Positions 1 through 8,401 of a stretch of 64,000 nucleotides of DNA are shown in pieces. Each line of letters starts with the position of its first letter. The first letter of the stretch is position 1. This stretch comes from Nitrobacter sp047149785 (GTDB lineage: Bacteria > Pseudomonadota > Alphaproteobacteria > Rhizobiales > Xanthobacteraceae). Under the pieces are notes generated by a model. The model ran no database searches and had not been told where the DNA came from. It saw only the letters and a list, made by a program, of their open reading frames with translations. The position numbers and the translations under genes are program-made. The stretch spans positions 1,550,001-1,614,000 of the forward strand of contig NZ_BAAGBE010000001.1 in assembly GCF_047149785.1 (NCBI RefSeq), given 5' to 3'.

Positions 1-2
1 GC

Positions 3-368
3 AAGCGGATCATATTGACTCATCGCGTCACGGGTATTGCCGCGCATCCTGACAATGCCAAGGCGACCTTGTGGAACCCTGCCGGCGCTTCGTTCGACGA
101 CGCCTGCGTGCATGCGGAGGTACGCGACGGAACGGCCGCCATCATCGGCGGCCCTTGCGTCTTCGAAATGTTTCTCGATCGTTACGACACGTTCTGGCTG
201 TCGGAAGCTCCGCACGTAACGCTGCCTGGCGGCGAAGGCTGTTTCCCGGGCGTTCCCGAAGATTCTCCGCAAGCCGTGCTGGCGGCGCACGGGCTACAGC
301 CTCGCGAGGTGAAAATCCTCGATGCGACGAACGACGTTCGCGTCACAGCATGGCGCCGCATAGGCTAG
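3..368 (+). CDS. Dihydrofolate reductase-type protein, C-terminal part (5' end outside window)
   Basis: The frame is open from the first complete codon of the window, so the gene starts upstream; the TTG at 15 is only an internal codon. About 121 residues are visible. The stretch IIGGPCVFEMFLDRYDTFWL followed by LPGGEGCFPG resembles the C-terminal half of DHFR/RibD-fold reductases (Gly-Gly turn at the cofactor site, then an aromatic-rich strand). DHFR would make tetrahydrofolate with NADPH in the cytoplasm, but the substrate cannot be fixed from this fragment. The stop TAG (366-368) is also the first bases of the adjoining repeat. The assignment is from family memory; a RibD-type reductase is the main alternative. 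Confidence 0.62.
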   Translation, partial: KRIILTHRVTGIAAHPDNAKATLWNPAGASFDDACVHAEVRDGTAAIIGGPCVFEMFLDRYDTFWLSEAPHVTLPGGEGCFPGVPEDSPQAVLAAHGLQPREVKILDATNDVRVTAWRRIG

Positions 369-470
369 AGCCTTTCCGCTTCTGATGGAATCAGAAGCGG
401 GGCTCTATGATTTTGATTTGACGCGTTTTCTTCACGCGAACCGGTAGCCACTTCGCTCGAAAACGCTCTA
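366..470. repeat. Dispersed palindromic repeat, family A, short form (copy A1)
   Basis: About 105 bp running from TAGAGCCTTTCCGC to GAAAACGCTCTA. It holds the hairpin CGCTTCTGATGGAATCAGAAGCG and a core with TTTGATTTGACGCGTTTTC and CACGCGAACCGGT. Both outer edges are CTAG-related. The left edge gives the stop codon of the preceding gene; the right edge is interrupted by the IS5-family element. Related copies lie near 7.5, 23.1, 28.8, 32.9, 35.2, 36.7, 47.1 and 52.4 kb. Confidence 0.9.
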
Positions 471-1303
471 GGCTCCAAACCCGATCAGAGTATTGAGGTT
501 AGGAAGCAAATCAGATTCAAGCTCTGCACGGAGCTTGACGATGGCGAATGAGTTTTGGCTAAGCGATGCGCAATGGGCAGCGATCGACCCGTTGCTTCCG
601 AAGAACCGCCCGGGAGCGCGCCGGGTCGATGATCGCCGCGTGATCAGCGGGATCGTGCATGTGTTGAGGATCGGTTGTCGCTGGCAGGATTGCCCCTCAT
701 GCTACGGCCCGCCGACGACGATCTACAATCGCTTTCATCGATGGTCGGCGCGCGGCCTGTGGCAGAAGTTGTTTCGCGCCTTGGCAACAACAAACCCCAA
801 CGACGTGCACATGATCGACAGCACGACAGCAAAGGCGCATCGCTCGGCAGCGGGCGGAAAAGGGGGGCGGAGGAACAGGCGATTGGTCGCTCGCGCGGGG
901 GGCGCACGACCAAAATCCACGCCGTCGTCGACGGCCAGGGCCGACCGCTCGCCATCGAGATAACACCCGGACAACGCGGATCTTCGCGTCGCTCTGCCTC
1001 TTCTCTCCGGTTTGCCAGCGGCACGCTTATGCGCCGCCGATGCCGCCTACGACAGCGACGGCTTTCGGCTTTTTCTGCGTCAACGCGGGACCCTCCCGGT
1101 CATCCCGAACAATCCAACGCGAAAGCGAACCCATCCCTTCGACGCCGAAGCCTATAAGCTGCGCAACCGGATCGAGCGCATGTTTTGCAGGCTCAAGGAT
1201 TGGCGCCGCATCGCCACCCGCTACGACAAGCTGGCGCGCAACTTCGAAGCGGCCATCAATATCGCCGCTGTCATAACTTGGTGGACCAATTGAGTCTGGA
1301 GCC
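471..1303 (+). mobile_element. IS5-family insertion sequence (IS427-like), copy 1, decayed
   Basis: 833 bp bounded by imperfect inverted ends GGCTCCAAACCC (left) and GGCTCCAGACTC (right, reverse complement), with TA on both sides (CTA before, TAG after), the target pattern of the IS427 group. It is 2 bp shorter than the inverted copy at 54030-54864 because of a deletion near 979. It sits exactly at the CTAG where repeats A1 and B1 would otherwise join. Confidence 0.88.
541..1293 (+). pseudogene. IS5-family transposase, frameshifted
   Basis: The ATG at 541 starts the N-terminal frame (MANEFWLSDAQWAAIDPLLP...), which is typical of IS5/IS427 transposases. The family normally makes a -1 ribosomal frameshift; here the likely slip site is the A4G6 run at 858-867, leading into the catalytic frame (EEQAIGRSRGGRTTKIHAVV). 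Near 979 this copy reads cgg-atcttcg where the second copy reads cgg-cg-atcttcg. The 2-bp loss throws the catalytic frame out, and the DDE C-terminus (RNRIERMFCRLKDWRRIATR) resumes in another frame. It therefore should not make active transposase, although its ends could be moved by the protein from copy 2. Confidence 0.85.
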
Positions 1304-1407
1304 TAGAGTCTGTTTCAACTGCGTTGAATCAGACTCGTCGCTTATCTTTTTGTTTGAGCATGATCTTTTCCGAAAACCGGTTTCCACTTTTCGGGATCAT
1401 GCTCTAG
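1304..1407. repeat. Dispersed palindromic repeat, family B (copy B1)
   Basis: 104 bp from TAGAGTCTGTTTCAACTGCG to GGGATCATGCTCTAG. It has two palindromic arms: GTCTGTTTCAACTGCGTTGA / ATCAGAC and a long hairpin built on GAGCATGATC...GATCATGCTC around CCGAAAACCGG. It is almost identical, in inverted orientation, to 52919-53022. Its right edge supplies the stop codon of the doxX-like gene. Repeats of this GAGCATGATC type are common in Rhizobiales genomes. Confidence 0.9.
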
Positions 1408-1850
1408 GTTTCGCCGACCGTCTCCGAGGTTCGCGGGCGGCCGATTCCCGCAATGATGAACAACGCCCCGATCAGCGACAGGTTCTTCAACGCTTGGATC
1501 ATGTTGTTCCTGGCTTCGGGTCCGGTCTGGTTCCAGGAGTCGTGGTAGTAGAACGTCGCCGCGACGATGAATACCGCCAGCACCAGTGAAAAGAAACGCG
1601 CTCCGAGGTTGAGCGCGATAAACACGCCGCAGACAAGCTCGGTCGCGCCTACCGCGATGGCCAGCATGTGAGAGGTCGGCATGCCGGTGAGGCCCTCAAG
1701 TTGGGTCGTGAAGCCCATCAGCGCGGACGGGATAACAACCTTGGCCGCAATCCCTTCCGCCGTCCCCGCGATGTCGAACAGCTTGAACGCGCCTGACACG
1801 ATGAACAACACCGAAAACAAGACCCGTCCCACAGTGATGAACGCTGGCAT
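1404..1850 (-). CDS. DoxX family membrane protein
   Basis: 148 residues from the ATG at 1850 (MPAFITVGRVLFSVLFIVSG). A longer reading from a TTG at 1889 is possible but adds a polar tail unlike the family. Four hydrophobic segments are visible: roughly residues 3-22, 53-75, 82-98 and 117-135. The N-terminal GR-LFS-LFI-SG-FKL signature and length are those of DoxX/DoxD-like proteins, small inner-membrane proteins linked to thiosulfate or quinone redox or of unknown role. The specific substrate cannot be told. The stop TAG (1404-1406) lies in the edge of repeat B1, so the last residues may have been shaped by repeat insertion. Confidence 0.8.
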   Translation of the reverse strand: MPAFITVGRVLFSVLFIVSGAFKLFDIAGTAEGIAAKVVIPSALMGFTTQLEGLTGMPTSHMLAIAVGATELVCGVFIALNLGARFFSLVLAVFIVAATFYYHDSWNQTGPEARNNMIQALKNLSLIGALFIIAGIGRPRTSETVGET

Positions 1851-1954
1851 GATCGGCCCCCAATTAGGCAGACGTGAATCGTCCCTCAAGGGTTCGAGTA
1901 TGGACGCCTCGCACAGTGTTTTGAAAGGCGGAAAAAAGGGCCGCTCGTCATATT

Positions 1955-4249
1955 TCAGCCGAACAAGGTCGGTTGTCGACTCGCGCGTTCCTGCGCCTCG
2001 ACCACCGCCACGGCCGTCATGTTGAGTATTCCGCGCGCCGTCACCGACGGAGTCAGAATGTGCGCCGGCCGCGCGGGACCGATCAGAATGGGACCGACCT
2101 GGAGTCCGCCGCCAAGCACCTTGATCATCTGGTAGGCGGCGTTCGCCGCATCGAGATTGGACAGCATCAGGACGTTGGCGACACCCGTCAGCCGCGAATG
2201 CGGCAGAATCAGTTGTCGAGCCGACTCCGACAAGGCGGTGTCGCCCTGCATTTCGCCATCGGATTCGATCCCGGGATGACGTTCAGCGAACAGATCGGCC
2301 GCCCGACGCATCTTGCGCGCGGATTCGGTATCGTAGCTGCCGAAATCCGAATGCGATACGAACGCGACCTTCGGCTTGATGTTGAAGCGTTGCACATGCA
2401 TCGCTGCCTGAGCGGCGATGTCCGCGAGTTCTTCGGCGGACGGATTGGGGCGCACCTGCGTGTCGGCTATGAAATACGCGCCCTTGCTCGTGATCATTAG
2501 CGACAGCGCGGCGAAGTCGCCGGTGCCGGGCATATAACCGATGATCTCGCGGATGTGCCGGAGGTGTCGCATGTAGCTGCCTTCGACACCGCACAGCATG
2601 GCGTCGGCTTCGCCACGCACCACCGCGAGCGCGGCAATGACCGTCGCATTGGTGCGGATCGTGGTCCGCGCGACATCGGGTGTCGCGCCGTGACGGCCGG
2701 CGACGTCGATATAGGACTGCACATATGAACGGTAACGAGGATCGTCCTCGGGATTGATGAGTTCGAAATCCGTGCCGGCCCTGATCGCGAGACGAAGACG
2801 TTTTATCCGCGTTTCCACGACAGCCGGGCGACCGACCAGAATCGGACGCGCAAGCTGCTCCTCGAGCACCTGCTGGGTTGCCCGCAGCACTCGCATGTCC
2901 TCACCTTCGGCGTAAATCACCCGAACCGGCCGGGTTTTCGCCTTGGTGAACACCGGCTTCATGACGAGGCCGGAACGGAACGCAAAGCGTTCGAGCCGTC
3001 CCTGGTATTCGTCGAAATTCGCGATCGGTCGCGTCGCGACGCCGGACGCCATGGCGGCTTTCGCAACCGCAGGCGCGATGCGCAGGATCAACCGCGGATC
3101 GAACGGACTTGGAATCAGCGAACCCGGTCCAAACCCTTCGGTCTCTCCGTCAAACCTGACCGCCGCGTCCGACGGCGGTTCGCGCGCAAGCCGCGCGATG
3201 GCATCGGCGGCGGCGCGCTTCATGTCCTCGTTGATCGCGGTCGCGCCGACGTCGAGGGCGCCGCGGAAGATGAAGGGAAAACACAGGACGTTGTTCACCT
3301 GATTGGGAAAGTCGGAACGGCCGGTGCAGATCATGGCGTCGGGCCGCACCTTGCGCGCTTCGTCCGGCATGATTTCCGGAGTGGGATTGGCGAGCGCCAT
3401 CACCAACGGCTTGTCCGCCATCTGCGCGACCATCTCGGGCTTCAGCACGCCGCCAGCCGAAACGCCGAGAAACACGTCCGCGCCCGCGATCACATCGGCG
3501 AGCGTGCGCTTGCCGGTGTTCTGCGCATAGGCCGCCTTCCATCGGTCCATCCGTTCGCGGCCCTGATAGACGAGGCCGTCGATATCGCAGACCCAGATGT
3601 TCTTGCGCTGCGCGCCCATCGATACCAGGAGATCGAGGCAGGCGATGGCGGCCGCCCCCGCGCCGGAGGCGACGATCTTGATATCCGCAAGCGTCTTGCC
3701 GTTCAGGAGCAGCCCATTGGTGATGGCGGCTGCGACGATGATGGCGGTGCCGTGCTGGTCGTCATGGAACACCGGGATTTTCATCCGGGCCTTGAGCTGC
3801 TCCTCGATCTCGAAGCATTCCGGACCCTTGATGTCCTCGAGATTGATCCCGCCGAAGGTCGGCTCGAGCGCCGCGACCGTCTCGACCACGCGCTCGATGG
3901 TATCGGCTGCGATTTCGATATCGAACACGTCGATGCCGGCAAACTTCTTGAACAGGACCGCCTTGCCTTCCATGACCGGCTTGGCGGCGAGCGGGCCGAT
4001 ATTGCCGAGGCCGAGCACGGCGGTGCCGTTCGACACCACCGCGACCAGGTTGGCGCGGCCGGTCAGCGTCGCGGCTTCCGCCGGATCGGCGACGATCTCC
4101 TCGCAGGCCGCGGCTACGCCGGGCGAATAGGCGAGCGCGAGGTCGCGCTGGTTGGCGAGCGGCTTTGTGGCCTGTATTTCAAGCTTGCCGGGGCGCGGCG
4201 AGCGGTGGAAGGACAGCGCGGCGGAGCGAAGATCCTCGGAATACGACAC
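1955..4249 (-). CDS. maeB: NADP-dependent malic enzyme with C-terminal phosphotransacetylase-like domain
   Basis: 764 residues, the full length of MaeB/TME-type enzymes, from a GTG at 4249 (MSYSEDLRSAAL). It oxidatively decarboxylates malate to pyruvate in the cytoplasm, making NAD(P)H. The N-terminal malic domain shows LALAYSPGVAAACEEI, KFAGIDVFDIEI and FHDDQHGTA. The NAD(P)-binding domain includes VASGAGAAAIACLDLL, and from about residue 430 a PTA-like domain (PVRVIYAEGEDMRVLRA...) follows, which in this family is regulatory rather than catalytic. It lies 30 bp downstream of aspS on the same strand, so cotranscription is likely. NAD versus NADP preference is not decided by what is visible. 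Confidence 0.95.
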   Translation of the reverse strand: MSYSEDLRSAALSFHRSPRPGKLEIQATKPLANQRDLALAYSPGVAAACEEIVADPAEAATLTGRANLVAVVSNGTAVLGLGNIGPLAAKPVMEGKAVLFKKFAGIDVFDIEIAADTIERVVETVAALEPTFGGINLEDIKGPECFEIEEQLKARMKIPVFHDDQHGTAIIVAAAITNGLLLNGKTLADIKIVASGAGAAAIACLDLLVSMGAQRKNIWVCDIDGLVYQGRERMDRWKAAYAQNTGKRTLADVIAGADVFLGVSAGGVLKPEMVAQMADKPLVMALANPTPEIMPDEARKVRPDAMICTGRSDFPNQVNNVLCFPFIFRGALDVGATAINEDMKRAAADAIARLAREPPSDAAVRFDGETEGFGPGSLIPSPFDPRLILRIAPAVAKAAMASGVATRPIANFDEYQGRLERFAFRSGLVMKPVFTKAKTRPVRVIYAEGEDMRVLRATQQVLEEQLARPILVGRPAVVETRIKRLRLAIRAGTDFELINPEDDPRYRSYVQSYIDVAGRHGATPDVARTTIRTNATVIAALAVVRGEADAMLCGVEGSYMRHLRHIREIIGYMPGTGDFAALSLMITSKGAYFIADTQVRPNPSAEELADIAAQAAMHVQRFNIKPKVAFVSHSDFGSYDTESARKMRRAADLFAERHPGIESDGEMQGDTALSESARQLILPHSRLTGVANVLMLSNLDAANAAYQMIKVLGGGLQVGPILIGPARPAHILTPSVTARGILNMTAVAVVEAQERASRQPTLFG

Positions 4250-4279
4250 GATAGACGTCTCCGCAGTTTGTTCGGCCCT

Positions 4280-6052
4280 CTATTTTTGCGGCAGATTGAG
4301 CCGGATGTGAAGCTCCCGCAACTGCTTCGGCGTGACTTCGGACGGTGCGCCCATCAACAGGTCTTCGGCGCGCTGGTTCATCGGAAACAGCGAGATTTCG
4401 CGCAAATTGGTGGTGCCACAGAGCAGCATCACGATGCGATCGACGCCCGCCGCCATGCCGCCATGCGGGGGGGCGCCGTACTGGAACGCCCGGTACATGC
4501 CGCCGAACCGCTCGACCACCTCGGCTTCGCCGTAGCCCGCGATCTCGAACGCCTTCACCATCGCTTCCGGCCTGTGATTGCGAATGCCGCCGGAAGCGAT
4601 CTCGTAGCCATTGCAGGTGATGTCGTACTGGAAAGCGTTGATCGTCAGCGGGTCTCGGGTGTTCAGCGCATCGAGCCCGCCTTGAGGCATCGAGAACGGG
4701 TTATGGGAGAAGTCGATCTTCTTGTCGTCCTCGTTGTATTCGTACATCGGAAAGTCGACGATCCAGGCAAGCTCGAACCTGTCGCCGTCGATCAGGTTCA
4801 ATTCCTCGCCGAGCTTGGTGCGGGCGAGGCCCGCGAACTTCCAGAACTTCGCCGGATCGCCGGCGACAAAGAACGCGGCGTCACCCGCCTTCAGCCCCAG
4901 TTGCTCGCGAATCGCGGCCGTACGCTCCGGCCCGATGTTGTTGGCGAGCGGGCCCGCGCCCTCGCCTCCCTCGCGCCACATGATGTAACCGAGGCCGGGC
5001 TGGCCCTCGCCCTGCGCCCATGAATTCATGCGGTCGCAGAATGCGCGGCTGCCGCCGCCCGGACCGGGGATCGCCCAGACCTGATTCTTCGGCTCCTCCA
5101 GCATCCGCGCGAACACCTTGAAGCCGGAGCCCCGGAAGTGCTCCGACACGTCCTGCATTATCAAGGGATTGCGCAGGTCCGGCTTGTCGCTGCCGTATTT
5201 GCGGATCGCCTCCGCGAACGGAATCCGCGGCCAGGTCCTGGTCACCGGCTTGCCCGCGGCGAACTCCTCGAACACGCCGGTAATGACAGGCTCAACCGCA
5301 GCGAAAACATCGTCTTGTTCGACAAAACTCATCTCCAGGTCGAGCTGGTAGAATTCCCCCGGCAGGCGGTCGGCGCGCGGGTCCTCGTCGCGGAAACAAG
5401 GCGCGATCTGGAAGTAACGGTCGAAGCCGGACATCATCAGGAGCTGCTTGTACTGCTGCGGCGCCTGCGGCAGCGCGTAGAACCTGCCGGGATGAATGCG
5501 GCTCGGCACCAGGAAGTCGCGCGCGCCTTCCGGCGAGGACGCCGTCAGGATCGGGGTCTGGAATTCGAAAAAGCCCTGCTCCTTCATGCGCCTGCGCATC
5601 GAATCGACGATAGCGCCGCGGGTCATGATGTTCTGGTGCAGCTTGTCGCGACGCAGGTCGAGGAAACGGTACTTAAGCCTTATATCTTCTGGATATTCCT
5701 GCTCGCCGGCGACCGGCAGCGGCAGCGTGCCGGCGGGGCCGAGCACCTCGATGTCGCTGGCATAGACTTCGATATCCCCGGTCTTCAATTCCGCGTTCTC
5801 GGTCCCGCCCGGACGGCGTCGGACCTTGCCCTCGATGCGCACGACCCATTCGGCGTGCAGCGTTTCCGCGATCTTGAAGGCTGCCGAATCGGGGTCGACC
5901 ACGCATTGCGTCAGGCCGTAATGATCGCGCAGGTCGATGAAAAGCACCCCGCCATGGTCGCGAATGACATGGCACCAGCCGGACAGGCGGACCGTCTGGT
6001 CGATGTGGCTGTCGCGGAGCGCGCCGCAGGTATGGGACCGATAGCGATGCAT
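4280..6052 (-). CDS. aspS: Aspartyl-tRNA synthetase, bacterial type
   Basis: 590 residues from the ATG at 6052 (MHRYRSHTCGALRDSHIDQ), preceded by an AGGA-like ribosome site. It charges tRNA-Asp, and in organisms using GatCAB also tRNA-Asn. An N-terminal OB-fold anticodon domain (WCHVIRDHGGVLFIDLRDHYG) is followed by the class II core with motif 2 (FRDEDPRADRLPGEFYQLD), an inserted GAD domain, and motif 3 (GMAAGVDRIVMLLCG). The length fits the bacterial, GAD-containing form. It is divergent from rnd, with a 216 bp shared upstream region. Confidence 0.97.
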   Translation of the reverse strand: MHRYRSHTCGALRDSHIDQTVRLSGWCHVIRDHGGVLFIDLRDHYGLTQCVVDPDSAAFKIAETLHAEWVVRIEGKVRRRPGGTENAELKTGDIEVYASDIEVLGPAGTLPLPVAGEQEYPEDIRLKYRFLDLRRDKLHQNIMTRGAIVDSMRRRMKEQGFFEFQTPILTASSPEGARDFLVPSRIHPGRFYALPQAPQQYKQLLMMSGFDRYFQIAPCFRDEDPRADRLPGEFYQLDLEMSFVEQDDVFAAVEPVITGVFEEFAAGKPVTRTWPRIPFAEAIRKYGSDKPDLRNPLIMQDVSEHFRGSGFKVFARMLEEPKNQVWAIPGPGGGSRAFCDRMNSWAQGEGQPGLGYIMWREGGEGAGPLANNIGPERTAAIREQLGLKAGDAAFFVAGDPAKFWKFAGLARTKLGEELNLIDGDRFELAWIVDFPMYEYNEDDKKIDFSHNPFSMPQGGLDALNTRDPLTINAFQYDITCNGYEIASGGIRNHRPEAMVKAFEIAGYGEAEVVERFGGMYRAFQYGAPPHGGMAAGVDRIVMLLCGTTNLREISLFPMNQRAEDLLMGAPSEVTPKQLRELHIRLNLPQK

Positions 6053-6268
6053 GGAAATCCTGAAAGAATGCGTCAGAGGCGGAATCAGAGCGGGATCCAG
6101 GGCGGCGAGCGTCAGGGTTTACCCGAGCGCGAAGAGCGCGGCAACCGAATGACGGAGCTTGCAATGACTGTCAGGGATGCCATCCTTGACCGGAAAGGTC
6201 CGGGAAAGGAGCGCGCCGCGCGCCGAATGCGGGCAGACAAGGGCGAAAAGACGGACTATGGAGCGCTC

Positions 6269-7417
6269 ATGGACCTGATCACGACCACCGATGAGCTGAC
6301 CTCCGTCTGCGCCCGCTTGGCCAGGCACCCCACCATCACCGTCGATACGGAATTCCTTCGCGAAACCACCTACTATCCGCTGCTCTGCGTGGTCCAGATG
6401 GCGAGCCGCGACGAGGCCGTCGTCGTGGATGCCCTTGCCGAAGGGATCGACCTGAAGCCTTTTTTCGAGCTGATGTCGAACGAGCGCGTGTTGAAGGTCT
6501 TTCACGCCGCCCGCCAGGACATCGAGATCGTCTGGCATCAGGCCGGCATCATCCCCTACCCGATCTTCGACACGCAAGTGGCCGCCATGGTGCTCGGCTA
6601 CGGCGATTCGATCGCCTACGACGTCCTGGTGGAACGCATCACCGGCTATCGGCCGGACAAAACCCACCGTTTCACCGACTGGTCGCGCCGCCCGCTCACA
6701 GAGGAGCAGCTCGAATACGCGGTGGCGGATGTCACCCATCTGCGGGACGTCTTCGCCGACCTCGACGCCGACCTCAAGAAACGCGACCGCAGCGATTGGG
6801 TCAGCGAGGAGATGGACGTGCTGACCTCGCCGAAAACCTATGACTTCCACCCCGAACGCGCATGGGAGCGATTGAAGACACGGGTTCGCAAACCGAAGGA
6901 CCTCGCCGTGCTCATGGAAGTCGCGGCCTGGCGCGAACAGGAAGCCCAGAAGCGCGACGTCCCTCGGTCCCGGGTGCTCAAGGACGACGCGGTCGGCGAT
7001 ATCGCGACCCATGCGCCCACCAGCCCGGAGCGGCTGGCGGCGCTGCGCTCGCTGCCGAAGGGTTTTGAAAAATCGCAATGGGGCGCCGACATCGTCGCGG
7101 CCGTCCAGCGCGGACTTGCCCGGGATCCGCACTCCCTGCCGAAGATCGAGAAGCCCCGGAACAACTCGAACGGAGCCGCCACCGTCGAACTTCTCAAGGT
7201 GCTCCTGCGCATGACGTCCGAACGCCATGCCGTCGCCAGCAAGGTCATCGCAACGGTCGACGATCTCGAACAGATCGTGGCCGACGACGCAGCCGATGTC
7301 GGCGCGCTGCGCGGCTGGCGGCGCGAACTGTTCGGCGAGGCGGCGCTCGCGCTGAAGCATGGCAGGCTGGCGTTGGCGATCGAGAAGGGCCGCGTGGTGC
7401 GCGTGGAGCGGGACTGA
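6269..7417 (+). CDS. rnd: Ribonuclease D
   Basis: 382 residues from the ATG at 6269 (MDLITTTDELTSVCARLA), the usual length. The frame is open far upstream, but only as antisense of aspS. It is a 3'-5' exoribonuclease trimming tRNA precursors and other small RNAs. The DEDDy set is visible: VDTEFLRE (first Asp and Glu), HAARQDIEIV (second Asp), and YAVADVTHL (Tyr and last Asp). An HRDC domain follows around residues 205-285 (MEVAAWREQEAQKRDVPRSR). It is followed at once by repeat copy A2, whose hairpin may serve as the end of transcription. Confidence 0.95.
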   Translation: MDLITTTDELTSVCARLARHPTITVDTEFLRETTYYPLLCVVQMASRDEAVVVDALAEGIDLKPFFELMSNERVLKVFHAARQDIEIVWHQAGIIPYPIFDTQVAAMVLGYGDSIAYDVLVERITGYRPDKTHRFTDWSRRPLTEEQLEYAVADVTHLRDVFADLDADLKKRDRSDWVSEEMDVLTSPKTYDFHPERAWERLKTRVRKPKDLAVLMEVAAWREQEAQKRDVPRSRVLKDDAVGDIATHAPTSPERLAALRSLPKGFEKSQWGADIVAAVQRGLARDPHSLPKIEKPRNNSNGAATVELLKVLLRMTSERHAVASKVIATVDDLEQIVADDAADVGALRGWRRELFGEAALALKHGRLALAIEKGRVVRVERD

Positions 7418-7450
7418 GGTCGCTTCTCTCGGGTCGCTTCTCCTCGGCTA

Positions 7451-7573
7451 TAGCGTTTTCGAGCGAGGAATGTCTTCGGACTTGACCCGAGGACGGATGT
7501 CGGCGTGAAGAAAACGCTTTAAATCAAAACTTTAGAGTCCGCTTCTGATTCCATCAGAAGCGAAAGGACCCTA
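7451..7573. repeat. Dispersed repeat family A, long form (copy A2)
   Basis: Inverse orientation to A1: TAGCGTTTTCGAGCGAGGAA ... GTGAAGAAAACGC ... hairpin CGCTTCTGATTCCATCAGAAGCG ... CCTAG. It carries an extra segment of about 30 bp in the middle that A1 lacks. It lies between the convergent rnd and Rieske genes and its outer CTA is the complement of the Rieske TAG stop. Confidence 0.85.
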
Positions 7574-8233
7574 GATTTGCCGGATGCTCTCGAAGCTGAA
7601 ATGCGAGTCGGGCGGATTCTCGCCAATCCGGATCTTGTGATCATTCACAAAACGATAGGGCGGCACCGGCAGATTATACGGCGCCGGCACGCCGCTGAAG
7701 ACGCGCCCCGCAAGATCGTATTTCGAACCATGACAGGGGCAGAAGTAGCCACCGAGCCAATCCGAGACCGGCGCCGACGCGCTCGGATTCGGATAATAGA
7801 GCGGGATGCACCCCAGATGAGTGCAGATACCGACAAATACGCCGTATTCCGGCTTGGCTGAACGGTGCCAGTTTTGTGCGTATTGCGGCTGCTGAAACTC
7901 TTTGGATTGGGGATCGGACAACCGCTCAACCAGCTTCGGATTCTGGAGCATCTTGAGCGCCGCGGCCGGCCGGTTGACGACGAAGATCGGATGACCGCGC
8001 CAGTGAACCACCACCTGCTGTCCCGCCTGAACCTGGGTCAGATCGAGTTCCACCGGACCGCCCGCCGCCAGGGTTGCCTTGTCGGGCTCGAGTTGCGCAA
8101 TCATGGGAACGATTGAAGCCGCGACTCCGACAGTGCCCATGGCCGCCGTGGCAATGTAAAGGAAATCACGCCGCGTCCGTGCGCCGGAAGACATCGGGTC
8201 AGTTATCGGAGCCTTGGACGGAATATCGGTCAT
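7571..8233 (-). CDS. petA: Rieske iron-sulfur protein of a cytochrome bc1 complex, unlinked to cytochrome b/c1 genes
   Basis: 220 residues from the ATG at 8233 (MTDIPSKAPITDP). A twin-arginine motif (RRDFL, residues 21-25) precedes a hydrophobic anchor. The [2Fe-2S] ligand boxes are CTHLGC (about 137-142) and CPCHGS (about 165-170). The protein would carry electrons from quinol to cytochrome c1. Two oddities: no cytochrome b or c1 gene follows, and the sequence between and after the boxes (WLGGYFCPCHGSKYDLAGRV, then a tail after KIRIGE) is closer to what I recall of beta/gammaproteobacterial Rieske proteins than the alphaproteobacterial FbcF. The stop is provided by repeat A2. Confidence 0.88.
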   Translation of the reverse strand: MTDIPSKAPITDPMSSGARTRRDFLYIATAAMGTVGVAASIVPMIAQLEPDKATLAAGGPVELDLTQVQAGQQVVVHWRGHPIFVVNRPAAALKMLQNPKLVERLSDPQSKEFQQPQYAQNWHRSAKPEYGVFVGICTHLGCIPLYYPNPSASAPVSDWLGGYFCPCHGSKYDLAGRVFSGVPAPYNLPVPPYRFVNDHKIRIGENPPDSHFSFESIRQI

Positions 8234-8401
8234 GGATTGCTCCGCAAGCAGACCGGCGCTCCTGTCGGACAAAATCGAACGGTCGCTCGCCGGCCCCCGC
8301 TTTCCTGAAATAGGCGCGGGCATTGGGATAACCCGCGTGAGGCGGTTCCGAACCGCCGGCACAATTCACAATGGTGAGACCGGACGGCCGCTTGCGGATC
8401 G

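Noticed and set aside
3752..5023. Long open frame antisense to maeB and aspS
   Set aside because: No homology, crosses two real genes in the opposite strand; a by-product of high GC and absent TA-rich codons.
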